This document shows positions 17,788-26,377 of a DNA stretch of 64,000 bases, in pieces. Position 1 is the stretch's first letter; each line of letters opens with the position of its first letter. The notes under the pieces are model-generated. The model searched no databases. It was not told where the DNA came from and saw nothing but the letters and a program-made list of their open reading frames with translations. The stretch spans positions 62,001-126,000 of the forward strand of contig NZ_VNIP01000008.1 in the NCBI RefSeq assembly GCF_008370325.1. The letters run 5' to 3'. The DNA is from Martinezella tropici (GTDB lineage Bacteria; Pseudomonadota; Alphaproteobacteria; Rhizobiales; Rhizobiaceae). The position numbers and the translations under genes were made by a program.

Positions 17788-17822
17788 AAAATACGATTAA
17801 TTCGCCAGCTTTCCTATTCGCA
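17788..17822. promoter_or_regulatory. Shared 35-base element, copy B (cyclase/TetR divergent promoter)
   Basis: Starts AAAATACGATTAATTC and ends CTATTCGCA, related to copy A at 16419-16453. It fills most of the 57 bases between the cyclase and TetR start codons, so one bound dimer could affect both genes. On the minus strand it shows two GCGAAT half-sites 16 bases apart. Confidence 0.55.
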
Positions 17823-17837
17823 TTGGCAGGTACCGAT

Positions 17838-18470
17838 ATGACGGATCGTCCAAGAGCCCGGATTTCCTCGCGAAAGCAGCCGAAGCAGGTTCGCTCGACC
17901 GAACTTGTTTCCGCAATCCTGAGTGCCGCGGCTCAGGTTTTGGCAAAGGAGGGCGCCCAACGTTTCACCACGGCACGCGTTGCTGAAAAGGCCGGCGTCA
18001 GCGTTGGATCCTTGTATCAATATTTCCCCAACAAGGCGGCGATCCTCTTCCGCTTGCAGAGTGACGAATGGCGGCAGACGTCGGACCTGCTACGCCGCAT
18101 CCTCGAAGATACCAAGACGTCGCCGCTGGATCGATTACGCTCCCTCGTCCATGCGTTCATCCGCTCCGAATGCGAGGAGGCCGCCATGCGTGTTGCGCTC
18201 AACGACGCGGCACCGCTTTATCGCGACGCACCGGAGGCGCATGAGGCGAGGTCATCCGGAGATAGTATCCTGCAGCAGTTCATGCGCGAAGCCTTGCCAG
18301 GGATCGATGAAGCGACCCGCATCCTGGCGGCGGACTTGATCACCACGACGCTCAGCGCGATGGGAAAGCAGCTTTCAGAGAGCCCGCAAACAGCGCAGGA
18401 GATCGAAGCCTATGGCGATGCCGTGGCGGATATGTTCTGCGCCTATCTCGAAAGCCTCAAGCGTCCATGA
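17838..18470 (+). CDS. TetR/AcrR-family regulator
   Basis: A 210-residue regulator. The TetR helix-turn-helix is at about 22-68 (LAKEGAQRFTTARVAEKAG, then VSVGSLYQYFPNKAAIL), followed by an all-alpha ligand domain. The ATG at 17838 starts the usual short basic N-terminus; a 48-codon upstream extension would run through the operator and cyclase promoter and is rejected. It probably regulates itself, the divergent cyclase and the O-methyltransferase, and perhaps the downstream MFS pump. A strong terminator lies between it and that pump. Confidence 0.9.
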   Translation: MTDRPRARISSRKQPKQVRSTELVSAILSAAAQVLAKEGAQRFTTARVAEKAGVSVGSLYQYFPNKAAILFRLQSDEWRQTSDLLRRILEDTKTSPLDRLRSLVHAFIRSECEEAAMRVALNDAAPLYRDAPEAHEARSSGDSILQQFMREALPGIDEATRILAADLITTTLSAMGKQLSESPQTAQEIEAYGDAVADMFCAYLESLKRP

Positions 18471-18512
18471 GGGGCGAGGCAGCATGGCCGCGCGCTCCGG
18501 TACAACGCTGTG

Positions 18513-18541
18513 TTGACACCCTTTCGACAAGCGCCTATTGG
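18513..18541 (+). promoter_or_regulatory. Sigma-70-like promoter between TetR and MFS genes
   Basis: TTGACA (18513-18518), 17 bases, then TATTGG (18536-18541). The -35 is perfect and the -10 weaker. It would start transcription near 18548, upstream of the terminator at 18585-18625. Confidence 0.45.
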
Positions 18542-18547
18542 AAAAAC

Positions 18548-18625
18548 CAGCCGGTCCGCTGGCCGTAAGCGTTTGACGTCAAGCAACGCACTCAACGATC
18601 CTCGATGGTCGGAGTGCGTTTTTTT
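18548..18625 (+). ncRNA. Candidate ~78-nt small RNA or attenuated MFS leader
   Basis: The span runs from the predicted start after the promoter at 18513-18541 to the end of the terminator T-run. It contains a short CCAGCCGGTCCGCTGG-type hairpin followed by the terminator hairpin. It matches no RNA family I recognise. It may be a free-standing sRNA or the leader of the MFS gene with premature termination. Confidence 0.3.
18585..18625 (+). terminator. Intrinsic terminator upstream of the MFS gene
   Basis: AACGCACTC (18585-18593) pairs perfectly with GAGTGCGTT (18612-18620), and T residues run from 18619 to 18625. It ends TetR transcription or the short RNA, 37 bases before the MFS start codon. 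Confidence 0.75.
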
Positions 18626-18661
18626 ATGCCTTCGCCGATCGAGGAAAGCCTGGAGACCATC

Positions 18662-19849
18662 ATGGCTTTTCAATCGACACATGATCCGGCGCGCGGTCGC
18701 CTTCTGCTGCTGAGCGTCATTCTCTTTATCTCCTATCTTTGCGTCGGCATGACATTTCCGATCGTGCCGATCTACGTGACCGAGCAGTTGAAGCTCGGCA
18801 ATGTCTGGGCCGGGCTCGGCGTCGGCATCGCCTTTCTTGCGACCATTCTGACGCGCGGCTACGCCGGTAGCCTTTCCGACCATCGAGGCGCCAAGGTTGC
18901 AGTCGTCCGAGGGCTGGCATTCTATATGGCCGGTGCGGTGATATCGCTGGTCGCCGGCTTGGTCGTTGGTGCGCCGATACCGTCATTTCTGCTTCTTCTT
19001 GCCGGCCGCCTGCTCCTTGGCCTGGGTGAAAGCCTGGTGGCTGTCGGCGTGATCGCCTGGGGCATCGGTTTCGTCGGTCCTGCGCGTTCGGGCAGGGTGC
19101 TCGCTCTGGTCGGGGCTGCGATTTACGGTGCTCTTGCCGTCGGCGGCCCCCTCGGACTGGTATTGCTCGATCGGTTCAGCTTTGCCGGTGCAATGGGGGT
19201 CAGTGCCGCTCTTCCCTTCCTGGGCCTGCTGGCGATCTCCCGTATTCCCGGCGTTGCGCCACATCCCGCGGCGAAGCGGCCACCGCTTTGGAGCGTCATC
19301 AATCGGATATGGCTGCATGGATCCATCGTGTGCCTGCAGGGCATAGGCTTTGCGGCGATCGGCGCCTTTTTCACCCTCTATTTCCACGATCGCGGCTGGA
19401 GTTATGCCGGACTGGGTCTGACCGCCTTCGGCGGCGGCTTCGTGCTGGTGCGCCTGCTCTTCGGTCATCTGCCGGATCGTATCGGTGGTTTGCCTGTCGC
19501 AGCCATATCGCTTGCCGTCGAAGCGATCGGCCAATTCCTGATCTGGAATGCAAACGATCCCATTCTTGCGCTGATTGGTGCATTTCTGACCGGGCTCGGA
19601 TGCTCAATGATCTTTCCGGCCATGGGTCGGGAGGTCGTCCGGCTGGTGGATCCGCATCTGCGTGGTACGGCCCTCGGCGGTTTCTCCGCCTTCCAGGATC
19701 TCGCCTATGGGTTGACCGGGCCGCTTGCCGGCCTGCTGGCCGACAGGGCCGGTTATGATAGCGTCTTTTTGGCAGGAACTGTCGCCGCGGCCGCCGGCCT
19801 ATTGATCGCATTGTCGCTTCGCAAGACGCGGGCCGCCGCGTTTAACTAA
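18662..19849 (+). CDS. Major facilitator superfamily transporter
   Basis: A 395-residue protein with 12 predicted membrane segments. The MFS loop 2-3 motif appears as GYAGSLSDHRGAKVAV and its C-half counterpart as GHLPDRIGGLPVA. The N-terminal part resembles drug/arabinose-efflux MFS proteins (YfcJ/YhhS type). The ATG at 18662 has CTGGAG seven bases upstream. A start at 18605 would place the terminator stem in the coding sequence and is rejected. A role in efflux linked to the preceding TetR protein is plausible but the terminator separates them. Confidence 0.88.
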   Translation: MAFQSTHDPARGRLLLLSVILFISYLCVGMTFPIVPIYVTEQLKLGNVWAGLGVGIAFLATILTRGYAGSLSDHRGAKVAVVRGLAFYMAGAVISLVAGLVVGAPIPSFLLLLAGRLLLGLGESLVAVGVIAWGIGFVGPARSGRVLALVGAAIYGALAVGGPLGLVLLDRFSFAGAMGVSAALPFLGLLAISRIPGVAPHPAAKRPPLWSVINRIWLHGSIVCLQGIGFAAIGAFFTLYFHDRGWSYAGLGLTAFGGGFVLVRLLFGHLPDRIGGLPVAAISLAVEAIGQFLIWNANDPILALIGAFLTGLGCSMIFPAMGREVVRLVDPHLRGTALGGFSAFQDLAYGLTGPLAGLLADRAGYDSVFLAGTVAAAAGLLIALSLRKTRAAAFN

Positions 19850-19930
19850 GCTGCATCAGATTCCCACCTCCGGTGGGGATCAGCCATTGCCGCGTGGAAC
19901 CGTTTGCCAAGGATAAAGATCGAGGGCCGG

Positions 19931-20524
19931 CTACAGGGCGCGGAAAACGGAGCCATAGTGATAGGGCGGCAGCTCGATCGTGGCTTGCGATATGAAGTCG
20001 CCGGCTTCGACGACAGCGGCAAGCCTTGCAGGCGGCATGCGCATCTCGCTCCTCGGCCCGCGTGGCTGTCCAAGCACCATGGTTTCCTCGCGCGGCAATG
20101 TTTTCCAGTTGACGATGCCGAACAATCCCTTTGGAGCGAGCACGGAACGAACGGCGCGAATGAGGGCCGGCTGATCGGGAACGCCGTGGAACGTGTTTGC
20201 CATAAGGACATAGTCGACCTTTTCGGGAAGGTGCCCTGCCACGTCCAGCGCGTCGGCGTGAATCCATTTTTGCACGGATACCCCTTGTCGCGCGGTTTCG
20301 GCTCTCGCCATCTCGATCATGCTTTCATCCAGATCGAGCGCATAGACCTTTCCTTCGACGAGTTTCGCCAGCGGCGCCGTAAAGTATCCATCGCCGCAAC
20401 ACAGATCGAGAACCGTCATGCCGGGCATGATGCCGAGCGCTTGGAGCATGCCCTGCGGATCGGGCCAGAGTGCCGACCACCAGTCACGGTCGGGCATCGA
20501 TGTAGCGGGAAATGCTTCACCCAT
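19931..20524 (-). CDS. Class I SAM-dependent methyltransferase
   Basis: A 197-residue Methyltransf_11/25-type protein. Motif I is VLDLCCGDGYFTAPLA, motif II acidic YALDLDESMIEMA, motif III 'IHADALDV', and motif IV 'DYVLMANTFHG'. This resembles UbiE-like small-molecule methyltransferases; the substrate is unknown. The ATG at 20524 has GCGGAGG seven bases upstream. It is 56 bases upstream of nothing related on its own strand and converges on the MFS gene. Confidence 0.82.
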   Translation of the reverse strand: MGEAFPATSMPDRDWWSALWPDPQGMLQALGIMPGMTVLDLCCGDGYFTAPLAKLVEGKVYALDLDESMIEMARAETARQGVSVQKWIHADALDVAGHLPEKVDYVLMANTFHGVPDQPALIRAVRSVLAPKGLFGIVNWKTLPREETMVLGQPRGPRSEMRMPPARLAAVVEAGDFISQATIELPPYHYGSVFRAL

Positions 20525-20580
20525 GACCGGGCCTCCGCAAGGGTTCATTTGGCCGCAATCGGCCGGCTTGCTACGTGAAA

Positions 20581-21930
20581 TTACCGCATCTGCAATATGA
20601 TGGGGCTGCTGCTTGCCGGATCGGTATGCTCGCGCAAGGAGTTCACGTCAACAGGCGCGACCGCCCCGCCGCGGTTTCCCCAGGATGAACGCACGAAGGT
20701 CAGGACATCGGCGATCTGCTGGTCCGAAAGCTGCTGCCTGAACGGCGGCATGCGATAGGCGTCCGGAATGCCGTTCGCCACGACGCGGCTGGAGCCGTTA
20801 AGGGTCACATTGATTTGAGAGGCGTTTTCCTTTGCGAGCGATGCGGCGGATCCGGCAAGCGGCGGGATCCATTGTTCCTTTCCGCGACCATCGATGCCAT
20901 GGCAAAAACTGCATTTCGCGACGAATGTCTGCGCGCCGGGTATTTGCTGACGGGCGGGCAGGGCGACGTTCTTGGCCGTGGCCTCGTCATACTGCCAGGG
21001 GGTGCCGTCGCGTGCCGGGTCGCCTGGCAGGGACTTCAGATAATGGCTGATGGCTTTGAGATCGTCATCGGTCATGAACTGGGTAGAATTGTTAAACGCA
21101 TCCGCCATCGAGCCGAAGACGACGGCATGGCCATTCCTGCCGCTCTTGAGAAAGGCGTATATGTCCTCTTCGGTCCATCGGCCGAGGCCTGTATTCGGGT
21201 CGCCGCGCAGGCTCGGGGCATACCATCCATCGAGAAGAGCGCCCGAAAGATAAAGCGGGCTGCTTTCATCGAGCGCTTTTTCCGCCATGGTGATTGCGCG
21301 CGGCGTGTGACAACTGCCGCAATGGCCGGGTCCCTGGACGAGATAGGCGCCTCGGTTCCACTGATCATCGCCAGCGGCTTTAGGCTGATAGGTCCCGCTT
21401 TCGGTAAAGACCGCGTTCCAGAGCGCGAGCGGCCAACGCATGTTCATCGGCCACTTGATATCGGAGGACTTGTTCGCCTGCTCAACGGGCTCGACCCTGT
21501 TCATGAAATAGGAGTAGAGCGCGCGGATGTCGTCGTCGCTCATTTTCACATAGGAGGGATAGGGCATTGCCGGATAGAGGCGATGTCCGTCGCGTGCAAC
21601 GCCCTGGCGGACGGCGCGGTCGAAATCGGCGAGCGTATAATCGCCGATGCCGGTTTCCTTGTCCGGCGTTATGTTGGTGGCAAAGATGGCGCCGAGCGGC
21701 GTCCCCATTTCCAGCCCGCCGGCAAAGGGTGCGCTCTTCGGCGTGCTATGACAGGCAACGCAATCCCCCAGACGCGCGACATATTCGCCACGTTGGAGCA
21801 GCTCCTGTGAAGGTGTTTGCGCTGCGGCGACGCTATCGAAGGGAGATGCCGGCTTGCGGGTTACGAACCACGCGACACCGCCGGCCACAAGCACGACAAT
21901 CAAAAGAAGAACCAGAAGAAATCTCTTCAA
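20581..21930 (-). CDS. Membrane-anchored tri-haem cytochrome c subunit
   Basis: A 449-residue protein starting with an uncleaved or signal-anchor helix (KRFLLVLLLIVVLVAGGVAW). It has three CXXCH haem sites: CVACH at 57-61, CGSCH at 204-208 and CSFCH at 340-344. The layout is that of the cytochrome subunit of acetic-acid-bacterial type alcohol/aldehyde dehydrogenases. As third gene after a 2Fe-2S subunit and a Tat-exported molybdenum subunit, it should take electrons from that periplasmic hydroxylase to the quinone pool. The TTG start at 21930 (GAGGG upstream) puts the helix at the N-terminus; an earlier start would bury it. Confidence 0.9.
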   Translation of the reverse strand: MKRFLLVLLLIVVLVAGGVAWFVTRKPASPFDSVAAAQTPSQELLQRGEYVARLGDCVACHSTPKSAPFAGGLEMGTPLGAIFATNITPDKETGIGDYTLADFDRAVRQGVARDGHRLYPAMPYPSYVKMSDDDIRALYSYFMNRVEPVEQANKSSDIKWPMNMRWPLALWNAVFTESGTYQPKAAGDDQWNRGAYLVQGPGHCGSCHTPRAITMAEKALDESSPLYLSGALLDGWYAPSLRGDPNTGLGRWTEEDIYAFLKSGRNGHAVVFGSMADAFNNSTQFMTDDDLKAISHYLKSLPGDPARDGTPWQYDEATAKNVALPARQQIPGAQTFVAKCSFCHGIDGRGKEQWIPPLAGSAASLAKENASQINVTLNGSSRVVANGIPDAYRMPPFRQQLSDQQIADVLTFVRSSWGNRGGAVAPVDVNSLREHTDPASSSPIILQMR

Positions 21931-22055
21931 GAATGTGCCCTCATGTCTTTGCTTCGGGATTTCGGATTTGGCTATTGAAGGAGGCAACCACGCCGGCTCT
22001 CGGACCGGAGCGGTCCGAGAGCCGGAACTGTGCCTGGCGCAGCGTTTGCCGCGCC

Positions 22056-24320
22056 TCAGCTTTCGAAGGTGTAGTTGGAGAGAGGCATGCTGCGTATCCG
22101 CTTGCCGGTCAGCGTGGAAACCGCATTGGCGACCGCCGGCGGGATGGCTGGCAGTCCCGGCTCACCGATACCGCCCATCTCCGCCCCGCTTTCGACGATA
22201 CGGACGTGGACACGGGCCATGCGGTCTGGCGGCAGGATCGGATAGAGGTCGTAGTTGCGGGCGACGGGCTCGCCGTTCTTGTAGACGGCTTCCTCCATCA
22301 GCACCTGCGACATTCCGAGCGCGGTTGCCGAATTGACCTGTGCCTCGATGATCGCCGGATTGACGATGCTGCCAGGGTCGATGGCTTCCCAGACGTCGTG
22401 TACGACGACCTGTCCGTTGCGGATGGAGACTTCGGCGATCGCCGCCGTATGGCTGCCGAAGGGAGAGGCCATGGCGATGCCCCGCGCCCGCCGCGAACCA
22501 TCGTCTGCTGTGAAGGGACCCCGCTTCCAGCCGCCGGAGAGATCGCCGACCGCTTTCAAGAGATTGCTCAGCCGCTCGTTCTTCTGCAGCAGTTTGAGGC
22601 GCATCTCATAGGGATCCTGCTCGCCCTTGTCGGCCAGCTCGTCCAGGAATGTCTCATAGAAGAAGTCATTCATGGAGTTGCCGACCGAGCGCCAGTAGGC
22701 AAGCATCGTCGGGTTTTTCACATAGATCTGGGCGATGCGGTAGTTCGGGATGGCATAGGATTTTCCGGTCAGGCCCTCAAGAGCCGTTGGATCGAGCGAA
22801 TCCTCCTTGTGACCGAAAACGCCTTCCGTCGGCCCTTCGCAGGCGCTGATGGCCTCGAGTGCCACCGGCATGCCGCTAGTGTCGAGCGCTCCGCGGAAGC
22901 GCACGGCTGCCATCGGGCGCATCGGATCGCGCAGGAATTCCTCCTCGCGGCTCCAGATGAGCTTGACCGGCCGCCCGACCTCCTTAGCCAACTGGATGGC
23001 CTGCGGATAGGGATTGGCGGATGGATAGAGGAAATGTCGTCCGAAGAAGCCGCCCAGAATGGGACTGTGTACCGTCACCTTCGACGGATCGAGCCCGGTC
23101 AGCTTGGCAATATCCGCCTGGAATTGTTCGGGCGCTTGGTTGGGCATCCAAACTTCCAGACTACCGTCCGGATTGAACCGCGCCAAAGTCGATGGCGGCT
23201 CCAGCTGCGCATGATGAAGATATTGGCTCTTGTAAGTGGCCGAAACGACGGTCTTGGCACCGTCGAACGCTTTGGCGATATCGCCGACATTCTCTGCTTC
23301 CTTGCCGTTGCCGGGCTCGTTGGCGAGCCTATCGTTGAAGGCTGCCGTCGAAAAATCGGCGGGCATGTAACGGAAGGCAGGATTGGCATCCGCGCCAGGT
23401 TCGCGCCAATCGACCTGTGCTGCCTCGGCCGCGCGCTTGGCATTCCACCAGCGTTCGGCGACGACGGCGACGGCACCGGGCAGGCTGTGGACGGAATGAA
23501 CGCCCGGCATGGCCTTGAGCTGGTCTTCGTTGCGGATCTTGCCGATGATCAGGCCAAGGCGCGGGGCGTGTTGGACGGCGGCATGCAGCATCCCGTCGAC
23601 CTTGCAGTCTATTGCGTAGATTGCCTTGCCGGTTGACTTGTCATGCATGTCCAGCCGCTCGACCGGTTTGCCGATCCAGCGGAATTTGCTCGGGTCCCGA
23701 AGTGTCACGCTCTCGGGGGCGGGAACCGGCAGATCCAGCGCCTCGGTGGCGACATCGCCATAGGCGAGGCTGCGTCCTGATGCGGCATGGATCACGCGGC
23801 CCGGCTCTGTCGTCAGCTCGGCAATGGGCGCATTCAAACGTTTGGCGGCAGCCTGCAGGATCATGTTGCGCGCCAGAGCGCCGAGCTTGCGCATGGTCTC
23901 GTAGCTCGTGCGCACTGACATGCTGCCGCCGGTGATGCGCATCTTGCCATAGACGACCAGGTAATCGCTGCCCGTCGGCGCATTTTCGACGACGAAGCTT
24001 TTCGGGTCGGCATCGAGCTCCTCGCCGACGATCTGGGCCATCGCCGTAAAGACGCCTTGGCCGCCCTCAACGAAGGGGCTCATGAGGCGGATGGTGCCAT
24101 CCGGACGGATTTCGAGAAATGCGGGAACGCGGGTGCCTGGAGGCATTGGGCTTGCCGCCTGCTGAGCCCGTGCTTGACCAACCGGAACGCCGAAGCCGAG
24201 CACGAAGGCACCCGCCGCGGCCCCAGCGGAGGTCAGGAGAAAATGCCGGCGTGAGATGTTGACCGGAGATCCGGTCGGGAATTCATCTTCCGGAACGAGA
24301 TTGCGGCTGGTCTCGGTCAT
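22056..24320 (-). CDS. Tat-exported molybdopterin subunit (IorB-like aldehyde/N-heterocycle hydroxylase)
   Basis: A 754-residue xanthine-oxidase-family large subunit. It begins with a Tat signal (SRRHFLLTSAGAAAGAFVLG at about 24-43), so it is exported folded to the periplasm. Molybdopterin-binding segments include GGFFGRH and the C-terminal 'GAEMGGIGEPGLPAIPPAV', where the Glu of GIGE is the expected catalytic base. Similar proteins are isoquinoline 1-oxidoreductase beta subunit and membrane-bound aldehyde dehydrogenase. It overlaps the 2Fe-2S gene by four bases and is followed by the cytochrome gene. The substrate, an aldehyde or N-heterocycle, is unknown. Confidence 0.92.
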   Translation of the reverse strand: MTETSRNLVPEDEFPTGSPVNISRRHFLLTSAGAAAGAFVLGFGVPVGQARAQQAASPMPPGTRVPAFLEIRPDGTIRLMSPFVEGGQGVFTAMAQIVGEELDADPKSFVVENAPTGSDYLVVYGKMRITGGSMSVRTSYETMRKLGALARNMILQAAAKRLNAPIAELTTEPGRVIHAASGRSLAYGDVATEALDLPVPAPESVTLRDPSKFRWIGKPVERLDMHDKSTGKAIYAIDCKVDGMLHAAVQHAPRLGLIIGKIRNEDQLKAMPGVHSVHSLPGAVAVVAERWWNAKRAAEAAQVDWREPGADANPAFRYMPADFSTAAFNDRLANEPGNGKEAENVGDIAKAFDGAKTVVSATYKSQYLHHAQLEPPSTLARFNPDGSLEVWMPNQAPEQFQADIAKLTGLDPSKVTVHSPILGGFFGRHFLYPSANPYPQAIQLAKEVGRPVKLIWSREEEFLRDPMRPMAAVRFRGALDTSGMPVALEAISACEGPTEGVFGHKEDSLDPTALEGLTGKSYAIPNYRIAQIYVKNPTMLAYWRSVGNSMNDFFYETFLDELADKGEQDPYEMRLKLLQKNERLSNLLKAVGDLSGGWKRGPFTADDGSRRARGIAMASPFGSHTAAIAEVSIRNGQVVVHDVWEAIDPGSIVNPAIIEAQVNSATALGMSQVLMEEAVYKNGEPVARNYDLYPILPPDRMARVHVRIVESGAEMGGIGEPGLPAIPPAVANAVSTLTGKRIRSMPLSNYTFES

Positions 24321-24778
24321 AGCGTTTCTCCTTCTTTCGAGGAGAGGTCTTTGACCGCCGCTTCAATTGCGTTGTAGGTTCCGCATCGACAGAGGTTGAT
24401 CATCGCCGCGGCAATCTCGTCATCTGAGGGATTGGGTGTTTGCTTGAGGAGCGCGGTTGCCGCGACGACCTGTCCCGATTGACAGTAGCCGCATTGCGGA
24501 ACCTGATGCTTGACCCAGGCAGCGACCACCCGCTTGCCGACGGGATCCGTTTCGATCGCCTCGATCGTCGTGATCTGGCGACCGACGACGTTATCGAGCG
24601 GCGTCACGCATGAGCGCACCACCTCTCCATCGACAAGAACCGAACAGGCGCCGCATTGCGCCAGCCCACAGCCATATTTCGTGCCGGTCATGCCCAGCTC
24701 GTCACGGATGATCCAAAGGAGCGGCGTGTCTCCGTCGGAGTTGACCTGATATGACTGGCTATTGATCTGAAGATTCAT
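24317..24778 (-). CDS. 2Fe-2S subunit of the exported molybdenum hydroxylase (IorA-like)
   Basis: A 153-residue two-cluster iron-sulphur protein. The plant-type ferredoxin cluster is bound by GCGLAQCGACSVLVDG plus a later Cys. The second, helical cluster is bound by CGYCQSGQ and CRCGTYNAIE. It has no signal of its own and would be carried across the membrane with the Tat-bearing large subunit. It is the first gene of the three-gene operon. The lack of an FAD subunit gene is consistent with electron output to the cytochrome subunit instead. Confidence 0.92.
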   Translation of the reverse strand: MNLQINSQSYQVNSDGDTPLLWIIRDELGMTGTKYGCGLAQCGACSVLVDGEVVRSCVTPLDNVVGRQITTIEAIETDPVGKRVVAAWVKHQVPQCGYCQSGQVVAATALLKQTPNPSDDEIAAAMINLCRCGTYNAIEAAVKDLSSKEGETL

Positions 24779-25036
24779 GAAGCGCCTCCTGAGGCTTTCG
24801 ATCGTGAGCCTTCCATGCCAGGCGCCGTGCGATGATCTGAACGCTCAACAAGCGGATGACGCGTGACTCAGGCTCACAACCCGGGACTATAACATTGAAT
24901 TCATTTCTCCTAAAAGATTAGGGTGTGAATCGTGATAGCTGTTAGAGGCTGGGTTCATAAATCAGCCGTCCGCCCTCCGATCGACAAGGGAGCAGTATCC
25001 GAACGGCAAGTCCAAGTCTGCGGCATCTCTTTGTTT

Positions 25037-25756
25037 TTAATGCATGATCGCGCAGCTGTGATCCTGCACGTCTTCCCCGCCCATGCCGGGCAAGGCCACG
25101 TCCGTCAACACGATAAAGCCGGGTCCATCGGCGAAATTGGCGCCGGTCACCACGAGATTGTGATCGCCCATTTCCTTTGCCGGGTCCTTCAATGTTTTGG
25201 CGAGAGCCAGGAACGGATTGAAATCACCCAATGTCTCGCCCTTGACGCGGATCGCCGCGAATTTGTGACCGGCGACCGCATCCGGAAGAGCTGCCCAGTC
25301 CATTCCGATCTTGTCGGCGTCCGCTTTCAGGGCAGCCCGTGCATCGGCGCTCAAACAATCGACATGAATATGCAGCTGGTTTTGCGAGCGGGCTTGTAGC
25401 GCGTTGACAGCGAGACTCATGCCGTCGCGCGGGACGGGGCGCGGCAGGCGAGAATCAACATCGCCTTGCTCGGCCCAGGCATCGGCGAAGAAATTAGGCG
25501 TCGCCGGATCGAGAAGCGCCGGGCTTTCCATGCCGGTGATCTTGTCGGTCGGAATCAGGAGAAATTGCGCAACGCCCCGCAGATCCTTCAGCATCGCATA
25601 ATGCTCGACCGTATTCACCGAAATGCAAGGTGCAGTCTGCACCAGGCATTTGTCATGCACGATCTTCCACAGCACGTCGGAATCGGCATAGGCCGGTGCA
25701 AAAAGGAAGGGAAGAAATGATGCGGCAAGAGCGGTAACGCGGCGAGAGAATGTCAT
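25037..25756 (-). CDS. cdh: CDP-diacylglycerol pyrophosphatase
   Basis: A 239-residue protein with an N-terminal signal peptide (to about A24, PAYADS). It matches enterobacterial Cdh blocks throughout: LKDLRGVAQFLLIPT, TGMESPALLDPATPNFF, MSLAVNALQARSQNQLHIHVDC with the HxH catalytic pair, and a C-terminal QDHSCAIM. Cdh hydrolyses CDP-diacylglycerol to phosphatidate and CMP in the inner membrane/periplasm, a HIT-like reaction. It is monocistronic and not obviously linked to its neighbours. Confidence 0.9.
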   Translation of the reverse strand: MTFSRRVTALAASFLPFLFAPAYADSDVLWKIVHDKCLVQTAPCISVNTVEHYAMLKDLRGVAQFLLIPTDKITGMESPALLDPATPNFFADAWAEQGDVDSRLPRPVPRDGMSLAVNALQARSQNQLHIHVDCLSADARAALKADADKIGMDWAALPDAVAGHKFAAIRVKGETLGDFNPFLALAKTLKDPAKEMGDHNLVVTGANFADGPGFIVLTDVALPGMGGEDVQDHSCAIMH

Positions 25757-26083
25757 GACATGAAATTTCCCAGGTTTAATGGATTGGCATTTTTTTGAAA
25801 TTCTGGAGGGCTTAACATAGACCTATTAGGCTGATGTGACGGCTTGACGGCAGCGGTCGTCAAGCCCTGGCGGGCAGGCATGGTAGAGATTGGACGTTCG
25901 CTTCATCTTGGGCTAAGGCCGCTTTCAGTTTGGTTGCCTAATGGCAGGGGCCGGGGAAATCCATGCCTCGCCCCAGGGAGGAAAAGGTCGCTTGCGGTGA
26001 CCTTCCAAACATCCGCTGCGAGGCGTTCGCAACGCTTGATCGCCGCGACTTTGCGGCTGACTCACAACGCTCAGGAGCTTGAA

Positions 26084-26287
26084 ATGGGTATCGGAAAGCT
26101 GATTGAAGAAGTTGCAGGTGCCGTGGCTGCCGACGAGGCCGTTGAGGCTGTTGACCCGAATGCCGGTTTCCTGACGAAGGCCGCCGCCGCTGTCGCCGGT
26201 TTTGAAGGAGTCAACAAGCTGACGGACGTGCTGAAGGAAAAAGAACAGGAGCCGGCCGCATACAATAGCGGCGACCAGAACGGCTGA
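26084..26287 (+). CDS. Small Ala/Glu-rich protein of unknown function
   Basis: A 67-residue protein starting MGIGKLIEEVAGAVAADEAV. It is rich in Ala, Glu and Val with a central amphipathic or weakly hydrophobic segment (GFLTKAAAAVAGFEGVNKL) and a charged tail. The ATG follows TCAGGAGCTTGAA, a good ribosome binding site, and a strong terminator follows at 26324-26347, so it looks like a real single-gene unit. I do not recognise the family. A longer frame from 25844 has no ribosome binding site. Confidence 0.65.
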   Translation: MGIGKLIEEVAGAVAADEAVEAVDPNAGFLTKAAAAVAGFEGVNKLTDVLKEKEQEPAAYNSGDQNG

Positions 26288-26323
26288 CTTGAACGCGGCA
26301 GGCACGCTTTCGAAAAGATTTTG

Positions 26324-26347
26324 AAAGCCGGGCATGTCCCGGCTTTT
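26324..26347 (+). terminator. Intrinsic terminator after the 67-residue gene
   Basis: AAAGCCGGG, loop CATGT, CCCGGCTTT plus T: a perfect 9-bp stem. The A- and T-flanks suit termination in both directions, also serving the convergent NIPSNAP gene. Confidence 0.8.
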
Positions 26348-26377
26348 ACGCCAGGCCCATCAATCTTCTATCCGTCT

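Noticed and set aside
21567..23636. 689-codon open frame on the plus strand
   Set aside because: It is antisense to the molybdenum and cytochrome subunit genes; its product is Arg/Gly-rich without family motifs, while the opposite strand has complete domains.
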